Of a stretch of 45,991 nucleotides of DNA, positions 22,248 through 33,318 are shown in pieces. Positions within the stretch are counted from its first letter, which is position 1; every line of letters starts with the position of its first letter. Location of the stretch: positions 1-45,991 of IMG/VR virus record IMGVR_UViG_3300046559_000642, one strand, 5' to 3'. The stretch comes from a virus. The notes beneath the pieces were generated by a model that was not told where the DNA came from, ran no database searches, and saw only the letters and a list, made by a program, of their open reading frames with translations. The position numbers and the translations under genes are program-made.

Positions 22248-22902
22248 CGGTCAACTCCAGCTTCAGGACTACGACGCCGCCCTCATAGCGAGAGGGTTCG
22301 ATGGGTACCAGCCTGCTGAACGATCACAGCTCATCAACTTCGGGTATCGGTACCTCGCACGTAAGTATCCCTGGGCGTGGGAACAGACGACGAAGTCTTA
22401 CACCATGAATCCGGGCGATCCACCGCTTTCTGTGGCAGGAGCGAGTACATTGGGCGCCAACAACATCAACCAGATCTACGTTCTCACTGACCCATACCGT
22501 CGTAAGTTGAAGGTGATGGCAGAGGACGTGTTCGAAGCTAACTGGCTGCCCCTCGACCTGACGATTGGTGCTAATCGAGGCATCCCCGATTATTATTACG
22601 TCTTCAACGGGCAAATCTACATCCTCAGTCCACCACAGAGTGCGATGACGGTCCTCGTCTACTTCCAGAACTACCTCCCGGACATGGTACTCGCTACCGA
22701 TGTGCCATCGACACCGCAGATCCTCGACGAGGTAATTCTCGATGCTGCGCTGATGAGGGCACATAGGCGTGCTCACGAACTCCAACTCGCGCAGGAGGCG
22801 CAGATGCGGGTTGATGATGCTATCGCTGATATGCTTCAGGATGATGTCTGGACCATGTCGGAGCAGCAGGAGCGGGTACTTCCCGACGATCAATGGCTGT
22901 AG
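22234..22902 (+). CDS. Head-tail adaptor protein (222 aa)
   Basis: GTG at 22234 overlapping the previous gene. Pattern of podovirus adaptors (P22 gp4/T7 gp11-like): start TANGQLQLQDYDAALIARG, RSQLINFGYRYLARKYPWAW, a beta-hairpin, and an Ala/Arg-rich C-terminal helix bundle (LDAALMRAHRRAHELQLAQEA). Would dock below the portal. Subfamily uncertain. Confidence 0.7.
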   Translation: MPTANGQLQLQDYDAALIARGFDGYQPAERSQLINFGYRYLARKYPWAWEQTTKSYTMNPGDPPLSVAGASTLGANNINQIYVLTDPYRRKLKVMAEDVFEANWLPLDLTIGANRGIPDYYYVFNGQIYILSPPQSAMTVLVYFQNYLPDMVLATDVPSTPQILDEVILDAALMRAHRRAHELQLAQEAQMRVDDAIADMLQDDVWTMSEQQERVLPDDQWL

Positions 22903-23135
22903 CACCCCGCGATATGCCGGTGACTCGTGACATGGTCTATTCATGGATCACTGGGTGGAAACGGAGTAAGAAGACGAAAACGCTGGATGATTGGATCCGT
23001 GCTAAGGTAGATGAGCTTGCCCTCGAGGACTCCATGGTGAACACCTCTGGCCATGACAACTTGCCAGACGAGACCTCGGTAGCGGATATGATCATCATGG
23101 ACCTCGACTCATATTCCAATGCCCCAAGTAGCTGA
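22893..23135 (+). CDS. Small head-tail region protein (80 aa)
   Basis: The ATG at 22893 overlaps the adaptor stop, and the end overlaps the next gene by 17 bp. VYSWITGWKRSKKTKTLDDWI then acidic. No recognised family. Confidence 0.55.
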   Translation: MAVAPRDMPVTRDMVYSWITGWKRSKKTKTLDDWIRAKVDELALEDSMVNTSGHDNLPDETSVADMIIMDLDSYSNAPSS

Positions 23136-24687
23136 CCTCAAAGAAGTAGAAGCCCAGACTCAGGGCTTCGGTGAGGGGATGAACATCCAAGACGCCCCGA
23201 ACATGCTTGCGCCCACAGAGGTGAGGCGCGCAGAGAATGGTGTACTCGATGAGCGCGGCGGCTTCACAAAGCGAAGCGGCTGCCAGGACATGGGTACGAT
23301 CGGGGTTGCAGCAGATCGAATTATTAGTCTCTACACCTTCTACCGTGGCGCTGTAGTCACTCCCCATGTCATGGCGCATACGTCTGCGGGTAAGGTGTAC
23401 TACACGACTGACCCGACTGCTAACCCCATCGTGTGGAATCAGATTGGGACAGGGTACTCGGTCATCCAGCCGATGGCTTGGGAAACCTTCAACTCAAAGG
23501 TGTATTTCTGTGATGGCGTCAGCAGCTACTCCTCATGGGACGGAACAACTCTCGCTACCTATTCATCTGCTCCCAAGGCGAAGTACCTACGCCTGTGGAA
23601 GGATACAATGTGGGCCGCTGGAGTTAGTGGTCTCAGCGACAGGGTCTTTTCTTCCGCCGCCGGTGACGCTGAAACCTGGCCAGTCTCAACGTGGGTTGAT
23701 ATTCGCCACGGAGATGGGGACGCAGTTAGAGCTTTGGCCAGCGATGGGGTTTATCTCATCGTTGGCAAGCGAAATACGGGCTCACTGATCTACGACCCGT
23801 CGTTCCTCTATAACCGTGTCTTCGACTACGAGAAGGGGATCGAAAGCCACTGGAGCGTGATTCAGCATGAGTCGGGGATCTTCTACCTCACTCGTAGAGG
23901 AGTCGCCTCGTGGCAGGGTGATGCACCGGCAGATCTCATCTCCTACAAGATCGACCCGATCTTCGATCCGCATGTGCTGAACTACAACATCCTGGAGTTC
24001 GCATGGGCCTTCGCTGTGGATCAGAAAATCTCGTGGGTTGTCCCTGAAATCGGCCAGGCGACCATGAGCATGCAGATCAATTACTACCCCAGACTCGCAC
24101 AGCTTTCCTCGCTCGGAGTTCGTGGGCTAGGCCCATGGAGCATCGACCGAATGCCAATCGCTTGTGCCACGATGTACCGATTCCAGGATAAGATCCGCGT
24201 ATATGGCGGGTCAAACCTGGCGAATAAGGCCTACTGGATGTTCGCTGATAGCGTCGGGCAAGATGACGGAGTCACGTTCACAGCGACCTTGGAGACAGGG
24301 GCGCTTGACTTTGGTAATCCGCTTATCACGAAGTACGTCCGACGTATGCGAATCCTGGGCCGAGGGCAGTTTACTGTGCTCATGAGACGGAACTTCCAGA
24401 ACCAGCTCTACAAGGCGATGCCTGTAGATCTATCGTCTTCTCAGGTTAACTGGAATACTGGTAACTGGAACGTGGGTAACTGGGGGCCTGACTCCAACGT
24501 CAAAGAGGTCACTCTGAACCCAGACGCCTACGGACGATTCATCACGCTGGTCTTCTCTGATTCCAGCGCCCTCGCAGGGTCAAAGATCCTGCCCGTTGGC
24601 TCAAAGGACTACTCAATTCCCACGGGTCAGTGGTCAATTCTCGGTACTCTCCTCGACGGAATGCTTCTGGGGGTGCGGAATACATGA
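23119..24687 (+). CDS. DNA-stabilisation / tail-hub beta-propeller protein (522 aa)
   Basis: Starts with NIQDAPNMLAPTEVRRAENGVLDERGGF, the characteristic opening of P22 gp10-like proteins, then repeating beta-strand segments with aromatic pairs (VYFCDGVSSYSSWDGT, YLIVGKRNTGSLIYD, KIRVYGGSNLANKAYWM), as in beta-propellers. It would plug the portal below the adaptor and attach the fibres. Place after the adaptor genes supports this. Confidence 0.72.
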   Translation: MPQVADLKEVEAQTQGFGEGMNIQDAPNMLAPTEVRRAENGVLDERGGFTKRSGCQDMGTIGVAADRIISLYTFYRGAVVTPHVMAHTSAGKVYYTTDPTANPIVWNQIGTGYSVIQPMAWETFNSKVYFCDGVSSYSSWDGTTLATYSSAPKAKYLRLWKDTMWAAGVSGLSDRVFSSAAGDAETWPVSTWVDIRHGDGDAVRALASDGVYLIVGKRNTGSLIYDPSFLYNRVFDYEKGIESHWSVIQHESGIFYLTRRGVASWQGDAPADLISYKIDPIFDPHVLNYNILEFAWAFAVDQKISWVVPEIGQATMSMQINYYPRLAQLSSLGVRGLGPWSIDRMPIACATMYRFQDKIRVYGGSNLANKAYWMFADSVGQDDGVTFTATLETGALDFGNPLITKYVRRMRILGRGQFTVLMRRNFQNQLYKAMPVDLSSSQVNWNTGNWNVGNWGPDSNVKEVTLNPDAYGRFITLVFSDSSALAGSKILPVGSKDYSIPTGQWSILGTLLDGMLLGVRNT

Positions 24688-25511
24688 GCCTTTACAACAT
24701 CGTTGGATCTGCATCACTTCAGGGCGGTCAGCCTGAGGACGTCTCTCAGGTCCTCGCTAACTTCCAAGCGATTCAGACCATCTTGAATGGCGGTATTGAC
24801 GACGCCAATGTGCGTTCCACAGCAGCGATCACACCAACGAAGCTCGCCAACTACCCATGGAAGAACTCAGACATTGACCCAGCTGCGGCGATTGTCCTCT
24901 CGAAGCTTGCTGGGTATCCTGCTGACGCTACGAAATTCGCTCGCGGTGACGGTGTATGGGCGCTGCCGGGTATATACCGTAAAGTGACGCCTAAGGCGGT
25001 TGTAAACTCCATCGCTGAGACTGACCTGCTGAATGGTGAGATCACGATTCCTGCTGGGCTTATGGGGATAAGTGGCGGTATTCGACTCACGATGATGGGC
25101 GACTGTGTCAATAATAGCGCAGCAACTCAGGCGGCTCCTGTGTTCAAGCTCAAGCTCGGCGCCACGACTATCCTGGCTACGGCCGCTACAGCTGCGATGT
25201 GGGCTGCGTCAGCAACTCGTGGCTCCTGGCGATTCGTCGCTGAGATCCAGAACCTGGGAGCAGCAAACTCGCAGTGGTCGAATCTCCAGGGGATGATGTT
25301 CGACTCGATGCTCAATAACCTCTTCTCTGTGTTTGCGACTGGGCAGGGCTCATCGGGAACTGCCGCCATGGACATTGACTTCATCCAGGGCGGCAACGCT
25401 AGTGCTATCGACACGACACTAGCTCAGGTGCTTGCCTTTACCGTCATCCTCCCAGCCGCGAACGCATTGCTCGACATGACGCTCAAGAGTGCTGTCGTGG
25501 AGATCATATAG
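24684..25511 (+). CDS. Tail fibre/spike-like protein (275 aa)
   Basis: The ATG at 24684 overlaps the previous stop (ATGA). DDANVRSTAAITPTKLANYPW and DIDPAAAIVLSKLAGYP are the repeated Ile-x-x-x-Lys-Leu segments that precede many fibre shafts; the C-terminal half is a Gly/Ala-rich beta domain. Candidate receptor-binding protein. Confidence 0.7.
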   Translation: MSLYNIVGSASLQGGQPEDVSQVLANFQAIQTILNGGIDDANVRSTAAITPTKLANYPWKNSDIDPAAAIVLSKLAGYPADATKFARGDGVWALPGIYRKVTPKAVVNSIAETDLLNGEITIPAGLMGISGGIRLTMMGDCVNNSAATQAAPVFKLKLGATTILATAATAAMWAASATRGSWRFVAEIQNLGAANSQWSNLQGMMFDSMLNNLFSVFATGQGSSGTAAMDIDFIQGGNASAIDTTLAQVLAFTVILPAANALLDMTLKSAVVEII

Positions 25512-25888
25512 TGGCTAACACGCAGACCACATTCCCGACCCGCCCGCAGAAGAAGTCTGACGTTAGTCAGCAGGTCTGGACTGTGTGGACGATGCTTCAG
25601 TACTTCGCTAACTCGGTCTACGACACCTTCGTGACCACGGTGTTCAACGTCTTCGTGGCAAAGTTCGCACTCGGTAGCGCTGTTATCGCACCAGCAGCCA
25701 CCACTGTGGTCGTAACGCATGGTCTCAACGCAGCGGCATACTCAGTCCACATCACGCCTACGGGAAACAACCCTGGTGCTGTGTACTGGATCACGGCGAA
25801 GACTCCTACGACCTTTCAGATCAACCTCAGCGCAGGCGCTCCCGCAATCACTGGCGCTTCCTTCGACTGGTTTATAAAGGCGGTGTAG
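25511..25888 (+). CDS. Fibre-associated beta-domain protein (125 aa)
   Basis: GTG at 25511 overlaps the previous TAG. Helical N-terminus, then a beta-sandwich-like domain (TTVVVTHGLNAAAYSV, TPTTFQINLSAG, FDWFIKAV), a fold repeated in phage fibre and tail tip proteins. Probably assembles with the preceding fibre. Confidence 0.65.
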   Translation: MANTQTTFPTRPQKKSDVSQQVWTVWTMLQYFANSVYDTFVTTVFNVFVAKFALGSAVIAPAATTVVVTHGLNAAAYSVHITPTGNNPGAVYWITAKTPTTFQINLSAGAPAITGASFDWFIKAV

Positions 25889-25889
25889 T

Positions 25890-27206
25890 ATGGCGGATAA
25901 CCCGCAAACCACTTCGGGTACTGGCGGCGCCGGACCGCCAGCTCCGGTCTATGCAGCGAACCCTCCGGGTAGCGTTCAGGATTCGGACTACCTCTCAGCC
26001 AACGCGGTTTTGAAGCAGCAAATCTCGTCTCAGTACGGGGATATCCTTGCACAGCTTGGATACATGGACCCATCAAGCGGGATGTTCATCCCAGGTAGTG
26101 TCGAGCAAGGGGCGGATATCAACACAGGCAACCTGCAGCAGCAGATGGCGCTTGCGGATCAGGGCGTCGATCAGAATGCGCAGAACCAGGGCACTTTCTT
26201 CAGCGGTGTTCGTGGGACCCAGCGCGCCAATGCTGAGCAGCCGTATATGCAGCAGATCGGTGGTATCAACTTCGACACGGCTAACACGCTTGCGGGCCTT
26301 CAACGTCAGGCTGGCGATCTGATGAACCAGTACAACACGCAGAACATGCAGCTTCTCTCCGACGCTGCTGATCGCGCTGCTGCTGCTGCGACTGCGAACC
26401 CGATCACCCCAGTGGCTGCACCCGACCCGACGCCCGCACCTGTGGTATCACCGCCACCAAACACGGGTGGAAGTAGCGTGGGTACTGGTTACGGTGGCGC
26501 ACCACAACCGCCTCCAGGCCACGCACCAGTACCGCCTATCGGATTCGCTAAGGGCGGTGAGATCAGTAGGCCTACACGTGCAGTCCTGGGTGAGCATTCT
26601 CGCCCTGGTGACCCTCGATCCCATGAAGTTGTTATTCCCCGTGACAAGCTCTCCGACGAAGGGAATGCTATGCTAGACCACGTCATGAATATGGCTGGCC
26701 TTCGCCATGCCGCGCTTGCTCGCGCTGCTGGTCAAGCTCCGCTAGGTGGGTCGATTGGCCCCGGGTCTGTTGATGCCCACGACCTGATCTCCGAGGGTCA
26801 AGGTCTAGCAGGCGCTCAGCTATGGGAGCAGCGTCATCCCGCAGCCGTACACGCGGGTCACATTCCCGGCTTCGTGTCGGCAGCGATGGCGCAGGGCATG
26901 AGCCAGGCGATCCCACCGTCACCGGTTGGGGCAGTGCATCGTCTTGCTGGGATGCTTCCTCCGGGCCACGTTCAGCTCCCGCATCCTGGTGTGTTGCCAC
27001 TGGGTGGCGGCGACATGCTTGCTGACCAGGCGAATCATGATAGCCTCGCACATGCTATCGGCTCCGCTGCGCTGGCTCGTATCGGTGTCCATCCGCCATC
27101 AGCCTTCCAGGCCGGTCAAGTGATCCACAGCTTCGGGCCGGGAAGCCTTCCTCCGACGCCCATGCCGCCCGTTCATCCGATTCTTGGTCCTGCCGTCGCA
27201 AGCTGA
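25890..27206 (+). CDS. Internal virion/ejection protein with tape-measure-type motif (438 aa)
   Basis: Gln-rich helical N-terminus, Pro-rich linker (residues about 165-215), then FAKGGEISRPTRAVLGE and HEVVIPRDKL, which match the 'GGE...GE...VIP' signature near the end of many tape-measure proteins. The C-terminal half is Ala/Gly/His/Pro-rich. With no tail tube genes, it is better read as an ejected internal protein than a tail ruler. Confidence 0.6.
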   Translation: MADNPQTTSGTGGAGPPAPVYAANPPGSVQDSDYLSANAVLKQQISSQYGDILAQLGYMDPSSGMFIPGSVEQGADINTGNLQQQMALADQGVDQNAQNQGTFFSGVRGTQRANAEQPYMQQIGGINFDTANTLAGLQRQAGDLMNQYNTQNMQLLSDAADRAAAAATANPITPVAAPDPTPAPVVSPPPNTGGSSVGTGYGGAPQPPPGHAPVPPIGFAKGGEISRPTRAVLGEHSRPGDPRSHEVVIPRDKLSDEGNAMLDHVMNMAGLRHAALARAAGQAPLGGSIGPGSVDAHDLISEGQGLAGAQLWEQRHPAAVHAGHIPGFVSAAMAQGMSQAIPPSPVGAVHRLAGMLPPGHVQLPHPGVLPLGGGDMLADQANHDSLAHAIGSAALARIGVHPPSAFQAGQVIHSFGPGSLPPTPMPPVHPILGPAVAS

Positions 27207-27214
27207 GGTGACTT

Positions 27215-28534
27215 ATGGCTGACGTTACTGCCACAGATCCGAATCCAGTAACAACTCCGATGTCCTACTCTCAGCTGATGGCTGAGGCGGAGGCACAGGC
27301 GCAGTCTGAGACACAGGGTCAGAATGCCCCGCTGATCGCGCAGGAACAGACCCTAGGATCTCAGCAGCAGGGGGCAAGTAATCAGATCGGGTCGATGTTC
27401 GATCAGCTCATGCCGTACGTCCAGGGCTCTGCACAGCAGGTGCAGCAGGCACAAAACGACTCGCTCGCGCTCGAACAGTCGATCTTTCAGGCTGCGGGTC
27501 AGCGGATGAATCAGCTCAAGCAGCAGCAGGCTGAAGAGGCACAGCAACTCGCGCAGCAAATCGGTGGTCCTGTTGCGACGGGCGAGTTCACTGCGGCATT
27601 GAGCCCCTATGAGTCGCAGATGCCCGCGCAAGCGGCTGCCAACATGATGCACGGGCTGGGTCTGGCGCAGGCGGATACTGAAGAAGCGCAGCAGTTCGCT
27701 GGACAGGTCTTTCCTGCGCTGCGTACAGAGCAACAGGCGAAGAGCAATAGCTTCTTCCAGGATCAGATCAAGACGCTGCAGAACCAGATCACCCAGAACG
27801 AGGCGGGTAAGTCAGCGCTTACCAATAGCAAGCTCACGGACCTGCTGAACAACGAGCGCTCATTCCGTCTCAACGTCGCGCAAGCTGCGGAAGCGAAGCT
27901 GAAGGACAAGCATGACTGGCAGGCGACGCAGGCACAACTGCACGCCGACGATGTGAGGCTTGGCCTGTCGAAGCAGGCCGCACAGCTCAGCAAAGCTGGA
28001 GTTACTGGTAAGTTCCAGGGCAAGCCGACGATTCAGGCGATTCACCTCGATCAGGAGCAGAAGTTGGCTGCTCAGCGCATGGGCATTTCTGCTGCTGAGT
28101 TCCAGGCGAGACTTCAGCACTCTACGGAGAGCACTAAGTTGCAGCAGCAGCGACTGGGGATCCAGCAGACCAAGGCAGGCATGACTGCTCTAGATGCGGC
28201 ATACGATCCGACCAACGGTAAGCCTGTGACGATGACCACCAAGACGTACATTCCGAAGGGTTCGCTGGCTGAGGTACGTGCTATCTCAGGCAAGACGACT
28301 AACGCTCACTACGACCCGCAGAAGAAGCAGTACTACCAGTATGAGCGCCTCACTCTGACCGCTAAGCAGTGGGCACAGCGTCGCGGGTATACTGGTACGA
28401 AACCCGTTACTGACCCGAATCAGTTGTTCCACCTCGTGAGGTCTGAGGTACCGGGTCTGTCGCGCACTGCAGTTATTCGCATGGTCCGCGCGAAGACGGG
28501 TCAGGAGAACTGGTCGCCTAGCGGGAAGGGCTAA
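27215..28534 (+). CDS. Gln-rich coiled-coil internal virion protein (439 aa)
   Basis: ATG at 27215. Gln/Ala-rich long helices (QQVQQAQNDSLALEQ, RMNQLKQQQAEEAQQL), a Leu/Lys coiled coil, and a basic C-terminus. Composition and position match podovirus ejection proteins such as T7 gp14/gp15. Coupled by TAATG to the next gene. Confidence 0.65.
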   Translation: MADVTATDPNPVTTPMSYSQLMAEAEAQAQSETQGQNAPLIAQEQTLGSQQQGASNQIGSMFDQLMPYVQGSAQQVQQAQNDSLALEQSIFQAAGQRMNQLKQQQAEEAQQLAQQIGGPVATGEFTAALSPYESQMPAQAAANMMHGLGLAQADTEEAQQFAGQVFPALRTEQQAKSNSFFQDQIKTLQNQITQNEAGKSALTNSKLTDLLNNERSFRLNVAQAAEAKLKDKHDWQATQAQLHADDVRLGLSKQAAQLSKAGVTGKFQGKPTIQAIHLDQEQKLAAQRMGISAAEFQARLQHSTESTKLQQQRLGIQQTKAGMTALDAAYDPTNGKPVTMTTKTYIPKGSLAEVRAISGKTTNAHYDPQKKQYYQYERLTLTAKQWAQRRGYTGTKPVTDPNQLFHLVRSEVPGLSRTAVIRMVRAKTGQENWSPSGKG

Positions 28535-31500
28535 TGCAGGTCGTCGGACCCCTCAATGTTCCGATCAAGAAGCTCAAGAAGGGGCCTGGGCTTCGTGGTG
28601 GTGTTGCAGGTGCTAACGTCAAAGCACCGAATACCCCGCACATCCAGCAGCAGACTCGCCTCCCGGATATCAACTACGGTGCGGTTGCGCAGATGGGTCG
28701 TCAGCAGCAGCATGTGCAGGATGACATGCAAGCTCAGCAGCAGGAGCAACAGCGATTGCCGCAGCCTACTCCTAAGCTTCAGCCGAAGCAGCTGAAGTCG
28801 AACCAGGACCTCATGCAGAAGACGTGGGCCGGAGTCAACGCACCGTCTGAGCAATACGCAGGCGATACTGCTAGCAAGGACATTGCGAAGACTACGAAGC
28901 AACAGCGTCTAGGCCTCGGTGGTTACAAGCCTGAGCAGGCTGGCGTACTGCCGATTCAGGACATGGGCGGCGTTCTGGGGTGGGGTCAGAAACTACTCAC
29001 GGAAACGGGTCAGGCAGCAATCGGCGTGGGACCAGGGCTGTACACAGTTGGCGGCGGCATGATCCACGACCCTGTGGGTACAACCGCTAAGCTGGCGACC
29101 CAGTTCGGTAAGAGCCTTGGTCAGACGATTGAGCACCCGATCCGTCAGCTCAAGGAGGACCCACTCGGGTTTATCACCAACGTCCTCATTCCCGTGGGCG
29201 CGACTGCGGGTACTGCTGCCCGCGTCTCAGAATTTGCCGACACCGCTCGAGCGCTTCGCGCAGGCGAGATTACCAACATGCAGGCTGTGGGCAAGATCGG
29301 TAAGACGCTGATGCGACCCCAACCTATGCAGCGTAATATCCAGGTGACACCGGATACTCCAGAAGCAACCGGTTTGCGTGTCTCGCCTCCCGCGTTCAAG
29401 TCTGCTCTTGGTGGATACCTTCAGACGAAGGTGCTCGATCCGCTGACTGAGCGTGCGATCAAAGCAGGTAAGCTCTCAGGTACGAAGGACAAGCTAGTGT
29501 CTCTCGGTCGTGAGTTCAAGGTTCCAGAGCAGATGCGTGGGGCACTGCCTGAGGGTCACGTCGGTAAGCTGATGCGCCAGGATATCGAGCAGCAGATGCA
29601 GATGCGTCGTGGTCTTGAAGAGGTCAAGCAGGCGAAGTTGATGGGTGAGGGTACTACAACTATGTACCATGGTGGGCCACAGAACCTCGAGGGCGGAGTT
29701 CTTGACGCAGGTCGCACTCACCCAGGAAACTACTTCGGCGGTGGAGCATATGCGACGGACTCGCCTGAGGTTGCGAAGGCGTACTCGCTTACCCACGATG
29801 AGCCATTCGTCCACAAGCTCGAGGTCTACTCTAAGAGCCTCGCGAACGCTGATACACCGATGACCAAGGAGATGTTGAAGGCTATTGAGCCGCACATGGG
29901 GCCCCTGCCCAAGGGCACCACGTTGCGCCAAGTCTTCGATGACCTCAACAACCGCGCCTCACAGGGCTACCATGACCTCACTAAACCTGTAGGGCAAACA
30001 CCATCGGATGTACTTCCTGGCCACATTCAGAAGGCGCTCTCGGGTATTGGCATCCATGGCATTCACTACAAGGCTATCACTGAGCCAGGCGATCTGAAGT
30101 CGCTAGCTGCGATCACCGGCAGGGCCGGTAAGGATCTCAAAGCTGCGCTCGGTAAGGTTGGCCGTTCTCGTGAGGCCGTGATCTGGAACCCTGAAGAGGC
30201 GCTGCATGATGGTCCCCCACAGTTGAGCGCGGGTGAGGCCCAGAAGCGCGCATACGCCATCGGCGCTGCGAAGACACACATGGATGTGTGGAAGTCGTTG
30301 CATGATGGTGGGGCAGGGTATGCTGAGTCGTTCGCCCATGACCCACACGGGTACGTTGCGATCCGCAAGCCCCCGGATGAGGTTAAGTGGAAGGGCTACA
30401 GCAGTGAGGCAGCAATAGGTAAGAAGTTCGCTGACATGGTTGAGACAGACCCCGCCAAGGTCACGGCAGATCCTCACGCCTTCACCTTCATACCTCGTGG
30501 TACCTGGCAGCGAATGAAGCTCTTTCAGCCTGGTACGGGGCCACTCGCGAAGACCGCTGACGTGATCGACCGTGGGACACAAATGATCCGCATTGGTCGG
30601 TTCCTGCATCCCGGCTACGCAGCGTGGGCAGCGCAGAACGGAATACTTCACCTTACTCAAGCGGGTATGTTCGGCTTCCGCAACGCTTGGCAACTGCGCA
30701 ACGAGTTCCCACGTATGACGGATGAGGAGAAGGCTGTCTTTGACAACGCTGTGGGCGCGGGGCACTTCGGAGGCGGGATCGCCCGTGCTAGCGCTGGTAG
30801 TGAAACGTCGAAGTTCTCGGGGCTCTCAAAGTCGCTTGCTGGGTTCTGGCACAAGGTCGACGACCGATACTGGCGTCGCATGAGCCTTATCCACGAACTG
30901 AATCACCAGGGCTATCACAGCGCTGAGGATTGGGCTAACTTGATGCGGACTGATAACCCAGAGTTCCGCAAGATCGGGCGCCTGTCTCAAAAGGAAGCTA
31001 TTGACTACTCTGAGATGTCGCCTAGCGAAAGGGCGACGTTCCAGAAGATGTTTACGGCGTGGGGATGGACGCGAGGGGCGTCAACCTACACGATGCGTTA
31101 TCCTCTTCAACACCCCGTACAGTTCCAGGCGCTGGCGCAGGTTGCGAAGCAAGGTGAGAAGCAGGTCAATAACTTCTACTCCGGTAAGAATGGGATGGCG
31201 CCTAGCTGGTTGCGTGGGTACTTGCCGCTGGGTCATGGTAATGCACCGTTCATGCTAGGCGGCTCGACGATCAACCCCGGTGAGACCTTCGGTAATCTCC
31301 TCGCTGAGATTCCTGGTGCTACGAAGGGTCAGACTGAGAGCCTCGCACAAGAGGAAGCACCTGTCCCCGCGTCGCTACAGGAGATGCTCACTGGGATGAC
31401 GAGGTACGGTCAGGCGCTTAAGGGCAACAAGCGCATCGAGCAGCCACTGACTGACCTCGCACACAGGTTTACCCCTTACTCCACCATTCAGAACCTGCTG

Positions 31501-32079
31501 GCAAATAAGAAGGGTGGAGGCACATTCGCACAGGGTCCCGAAGCAGCAGCAGCTCAGTTCCTCGGCGCGCCCCTTGAGAAGCTCAACAACGCCAAGCAGG
31601 TTGCTGCGCTGGGCATGAAGGACTACGAGCAATCGCTGAGTACGCCGGACGAGATCAACTTCCGCTACCACACCAGCGTACAGCGGCTTGCTGGTGAAGC
31701 ACAACTGTTCCACAGTAGGACGGGTAGTCAGCTCACGCCTGCGCTCATGGGTAAGATCAAGGGTGACCTCGACGCAGTCCACACCAGGGATCTGTTCCAA
31801 TACCAGTATGCACAGGCTCATGGTTCGAAGTCATATCGTAGCCTACCGCCGATCAACAAGATCCAGGGTGCTATCCAGTTCATGACCGAGCACAAGTACA
31901 TCTCCACAGCAGAGGCGAGTCAGGTGCTTGCGACGGCGAGCAAGATCAAGGACGACACGGCGATTGAAAGCCTCGCCAATGAGCTGTGGTCAGATACTGG
32001 GATCGGCGACGTTGCTAATCAGTGGAAGTCCTCGATGAAGGACTTGCAGAAGCCCACTCTGACGCCTGCGAGGCCCTAA
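28534..32079 (+). CDS. Large ejection protein with ADP-ribosyltransferase-like domain (1181 aa)
   Basis: Largest gene in the window, coupled to the previous gene. N-terminal 300 residues are Gln-rich then Gly/Ala-rich. Residues about 370-560 look like an ADP-ribosyltransferase of the H-Y-E class: YHGG with H379, [11 protein letters not shown] with Y406, EVAKAYS (412-418), and VIWNPEEAL with E554/E555. The remainder is helical, with [15 protein letters not shown] and other segments like large phage internal proteins. In Alt-like and polyvalent phage proteins such domains enter the host with the DNA and modify host proteins. Domain call is by motif reading only. Confidence 0.72.
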   Translation: MQVVGPLNVPIKKLKKGPGLRGGVAGANVKAPNTPHIQQQTRLPDINYGAVAQMGRQQQHVQDDMQAQQQEQQRLPQPTPKLQPKQLKSNQDLMQKTWAGVNAPSEQYAGDTASKDIAKTTKQQRLGLGGYKPEQAGVLPIQDMGGVLGWGQKLLTETGQAAIGVGPGLYTVGGGMIHDPVGTTAKLATQFGKSLGQTIEHPIRQLKEDPLGFITNVLIPVGATAGTAARVSEFADTARALRAGEITNMQAVGKIGKTLMRPQPMQRNIQVTPDTPEATGLRVSPPAFKSALGGYLQTKVLDPLTERAIKAGKLSGTKDKLVSLGREFKVPEQMRGALPEGHVGKLMRQDIEQQMQMRRGLEEVKQAKLMGEGTTTMYHGGPQNLEGGVLDAGRTHPGNYFGGGAYATDSPEVAKAYSLTHDEPFVHKLEVYSKSLANADTPMTKEMLKAIEPHMGPLPKGTTLRQVFDDLNNRASQGYHDLTKPVGQTPSDVLPGHIQKALSGIGIHGIHYKAITEPGDLKSLAAITGRAGKDLKAALGKVGRSREAVIWNPEEALHDGPPQLSAGEAQKRAYAIGAAKTHMDVWKSLHDGGAGYAESFAHDPHGYVAIRKPPDEVKWKGYSSEAAIGKKFADMVETDPAKVTADPHAFTFIPRGTWQRMKLFQPGTGPLAKTADVIDRGTQMIRIGRFLHPGYAAWAAQNGILHLTQAGMFGFRNAWQLRNEFPRMTDEEKAVFDNAVGAGHFGGGIARASAGSETSKFSGLSKSLAGFWHKVDDRYWRRMSLIHELNHQGYHSAEDWANLMRTDNPEFRKIGRLSQKEAIDYSEMSPSERATFQKMFTAWGWTRGASTYTMRYPLQHPVQFQALAQVAKQGEKQVNNFYSGKNGMAPSWLRGYLPLGHGNAPFMLGGSTINPGETFGNLLAEIPGATKGQTESLAQEEAPVPASLQEMLTGMTRYGQALKGNKRIEQPLTDLAHRFTPYSTIQNLLANKKGGGTFAQGPEAAAAQFLGAPLEKLNNAKQVAALGMKDYEQSLSTPDEINFRYHTSVQRLAGEAQLFHSRTGSQLTPALMGKIKGDLDAVHTRDLFQYQYAQAHGSKSYRSLPPINKIQGAIQFMTEHKYISTAEASQVLATASKIKDDTAIESLANELWSDTGIGDVANQWKSSMKDLQKPTLTPARP

Positions 32080-33155
32080 TGGCTAACGCTACTGCGCTAT
32101 ACCAGAACACCATCGACCAGGCTGCCTCGAAGTACGGCATTCCTCCAGGTCTCCTCGAGCGTCAGATTCAAGAGGAGTCAGGCGGCAATCCAAACGCTCG
32201 CTCACCTGTGGGTGCACTCGGGATGATGCAGCTCATGCCTGCGACAGCGAAGGGTCTTGGCGTCAATAATCCACTGAACCCCGAACAGAACATCATGGGC
32301 GGCGCGAAATACCTCGCTGATCAGTACCAGAAGTTTGGCAGTTGGAAGCTAGCACTGGCAGCGTACAACGCGGGACCAGCTGCAGTTGCTAAGTATGGCG
32401 GAGTACCGCCGTTTGCTGAGACCCAGCGCTACGTCCAGGCAATCCTGGGTGGGGGTCTACCGGATGCGGGAGCAGCCCCTCAGGTATCGCCGACGGCAGG
32501 CCGCTCCTCTGCCGGCCTGGGTAGCGGCGCTCCCGCATTACCTCCTGGTATCTTGAAGGCAAGTCAGATGGCGACAGCCACCATCCCTAACCAGGGGATG
32601 ACTGACCTGCTCGATACGCTGGGTGGAACCGCAGGGAAGATCTCGCAGATGCAGCAGAGTGAGGGCTCACCGATGAGCTACGTACCTCACCTCGCTGCGC
32701 TCGGTCATGCCCTCGCACCGAAGTTCACCGCACAGCTCCCTGAGGGTGGCGGCGGTGGAGGCAACATCGTGCAGGCAGCAAAGGGCTATCTCGGCGTCCC
32801 CTACAAGTGGGGCGGCACGTCACGTCAGGGTGGGATGGATTGTTCGGGGTTCCTGCAGAATGCCATGCGTGACTCAGGCATCAAGATCGGGCGCACAACC
32901 TACGAGCAAGTGAACGAGGGTCAAGCCGTAGGTCTTAAGCAGTTGCAGCCCGGTGATGCAGTGTTCACAGAGCCCGGTCATGCTGGTCCGAACCACGTCG
33001 GTTTGTACGTCGGACATGGTATGATTCAAGAGTCACCTCATACAGGGACAGTTAACAGCTACATCTCACTCAAGTCATTCCTCGGTGGTGGGTTCGTCGC
33101 GGCTAGGCGATACACTGGGATGGCGAAGCCGAAGGGAGGTCAGCGTGGACGCTAA
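32079..33155 (+). CDS. Virion lysin: lytic transglycosylase plus NlpC/P60 (358 aa)
   Basis: ATG at 32079 overlaps the previous stop (TAATG). N-terminal SLT domain: [26 protein letters not shown] with catalytic E33, and LAAYNAGP. Pro/Gly linker, then C-terminal NlpC/P60 peptidase: [16 protein letters not shown] with C255, HVGLYVG with H306, and H321. Two different peptidoglycan cuts in one protein. Next to the ejection proteins it probably digests cell wall during DNA entry; release lysis would use the amidase at 14799. Confidence 0.88.
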   Translation: MANATALYQNTIDQAASKYGIPPGLLERQIQEESGGNPNARSPVGALGMMQLMPATAKGLGVNNPLNPEQNIMGGAKYLADQYQKFGSWKLALAAYNAGPAAVAKYGGVPPFAETQRYVQAILGGGLPDAGAAPQVSPTAGRSSAGLGSGAPALPPGILKASQMATATIPNQGMTDLLDTLGGTAGKISQMQQSEGSPMSYVPHLAALGHALAPKFTAQLPEGGGGGGNIVQAAKGYLGVPYKWGGTSRQGGMDCSGFLQNAMRDSGIKIGRTTYEQVNEGQAVGLKQLQPGDAVFTEPGHAGPNHVGLYVGHGMIQESPHTGTVNSYISLKSFLGGGFVAARRYTGMAKPKGGQRGR

Positions 33156-33318
33156 GTGGTATACCAGCATTATCGTAGGGGTACTTGCACTCGCTGCGCT
33201 ATCAGCGGCGGTGATTCTTCAGCTCAACGGCAGTGACGCTACCCACGCATGGGAGGGGTTTGGGGGACTCGTGATCTTCTTCGGAGGAGTTCACGTACCC
33301 GCCCCGAGCCAGTCCTGA
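33145..33318 (+). CDS. Small membrane protein, holin candidate (57 aa)
   Basis: GTG at 33145 with GGGAGG. Two hydrophobic segments ([17 protein letters not shown] and [14 protein letters not shown]) with a short polar loop, ending in a Pro/Ser tail. First of three consecutive coupled membrane genes; the set looks like a lysis cassette. Confidence 0.65.
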   Translation: MDAKWYTSIIVGVLALAALSAAVILQLNGSDATHAWEGFGGLVIFFGGVHVPAPSQS

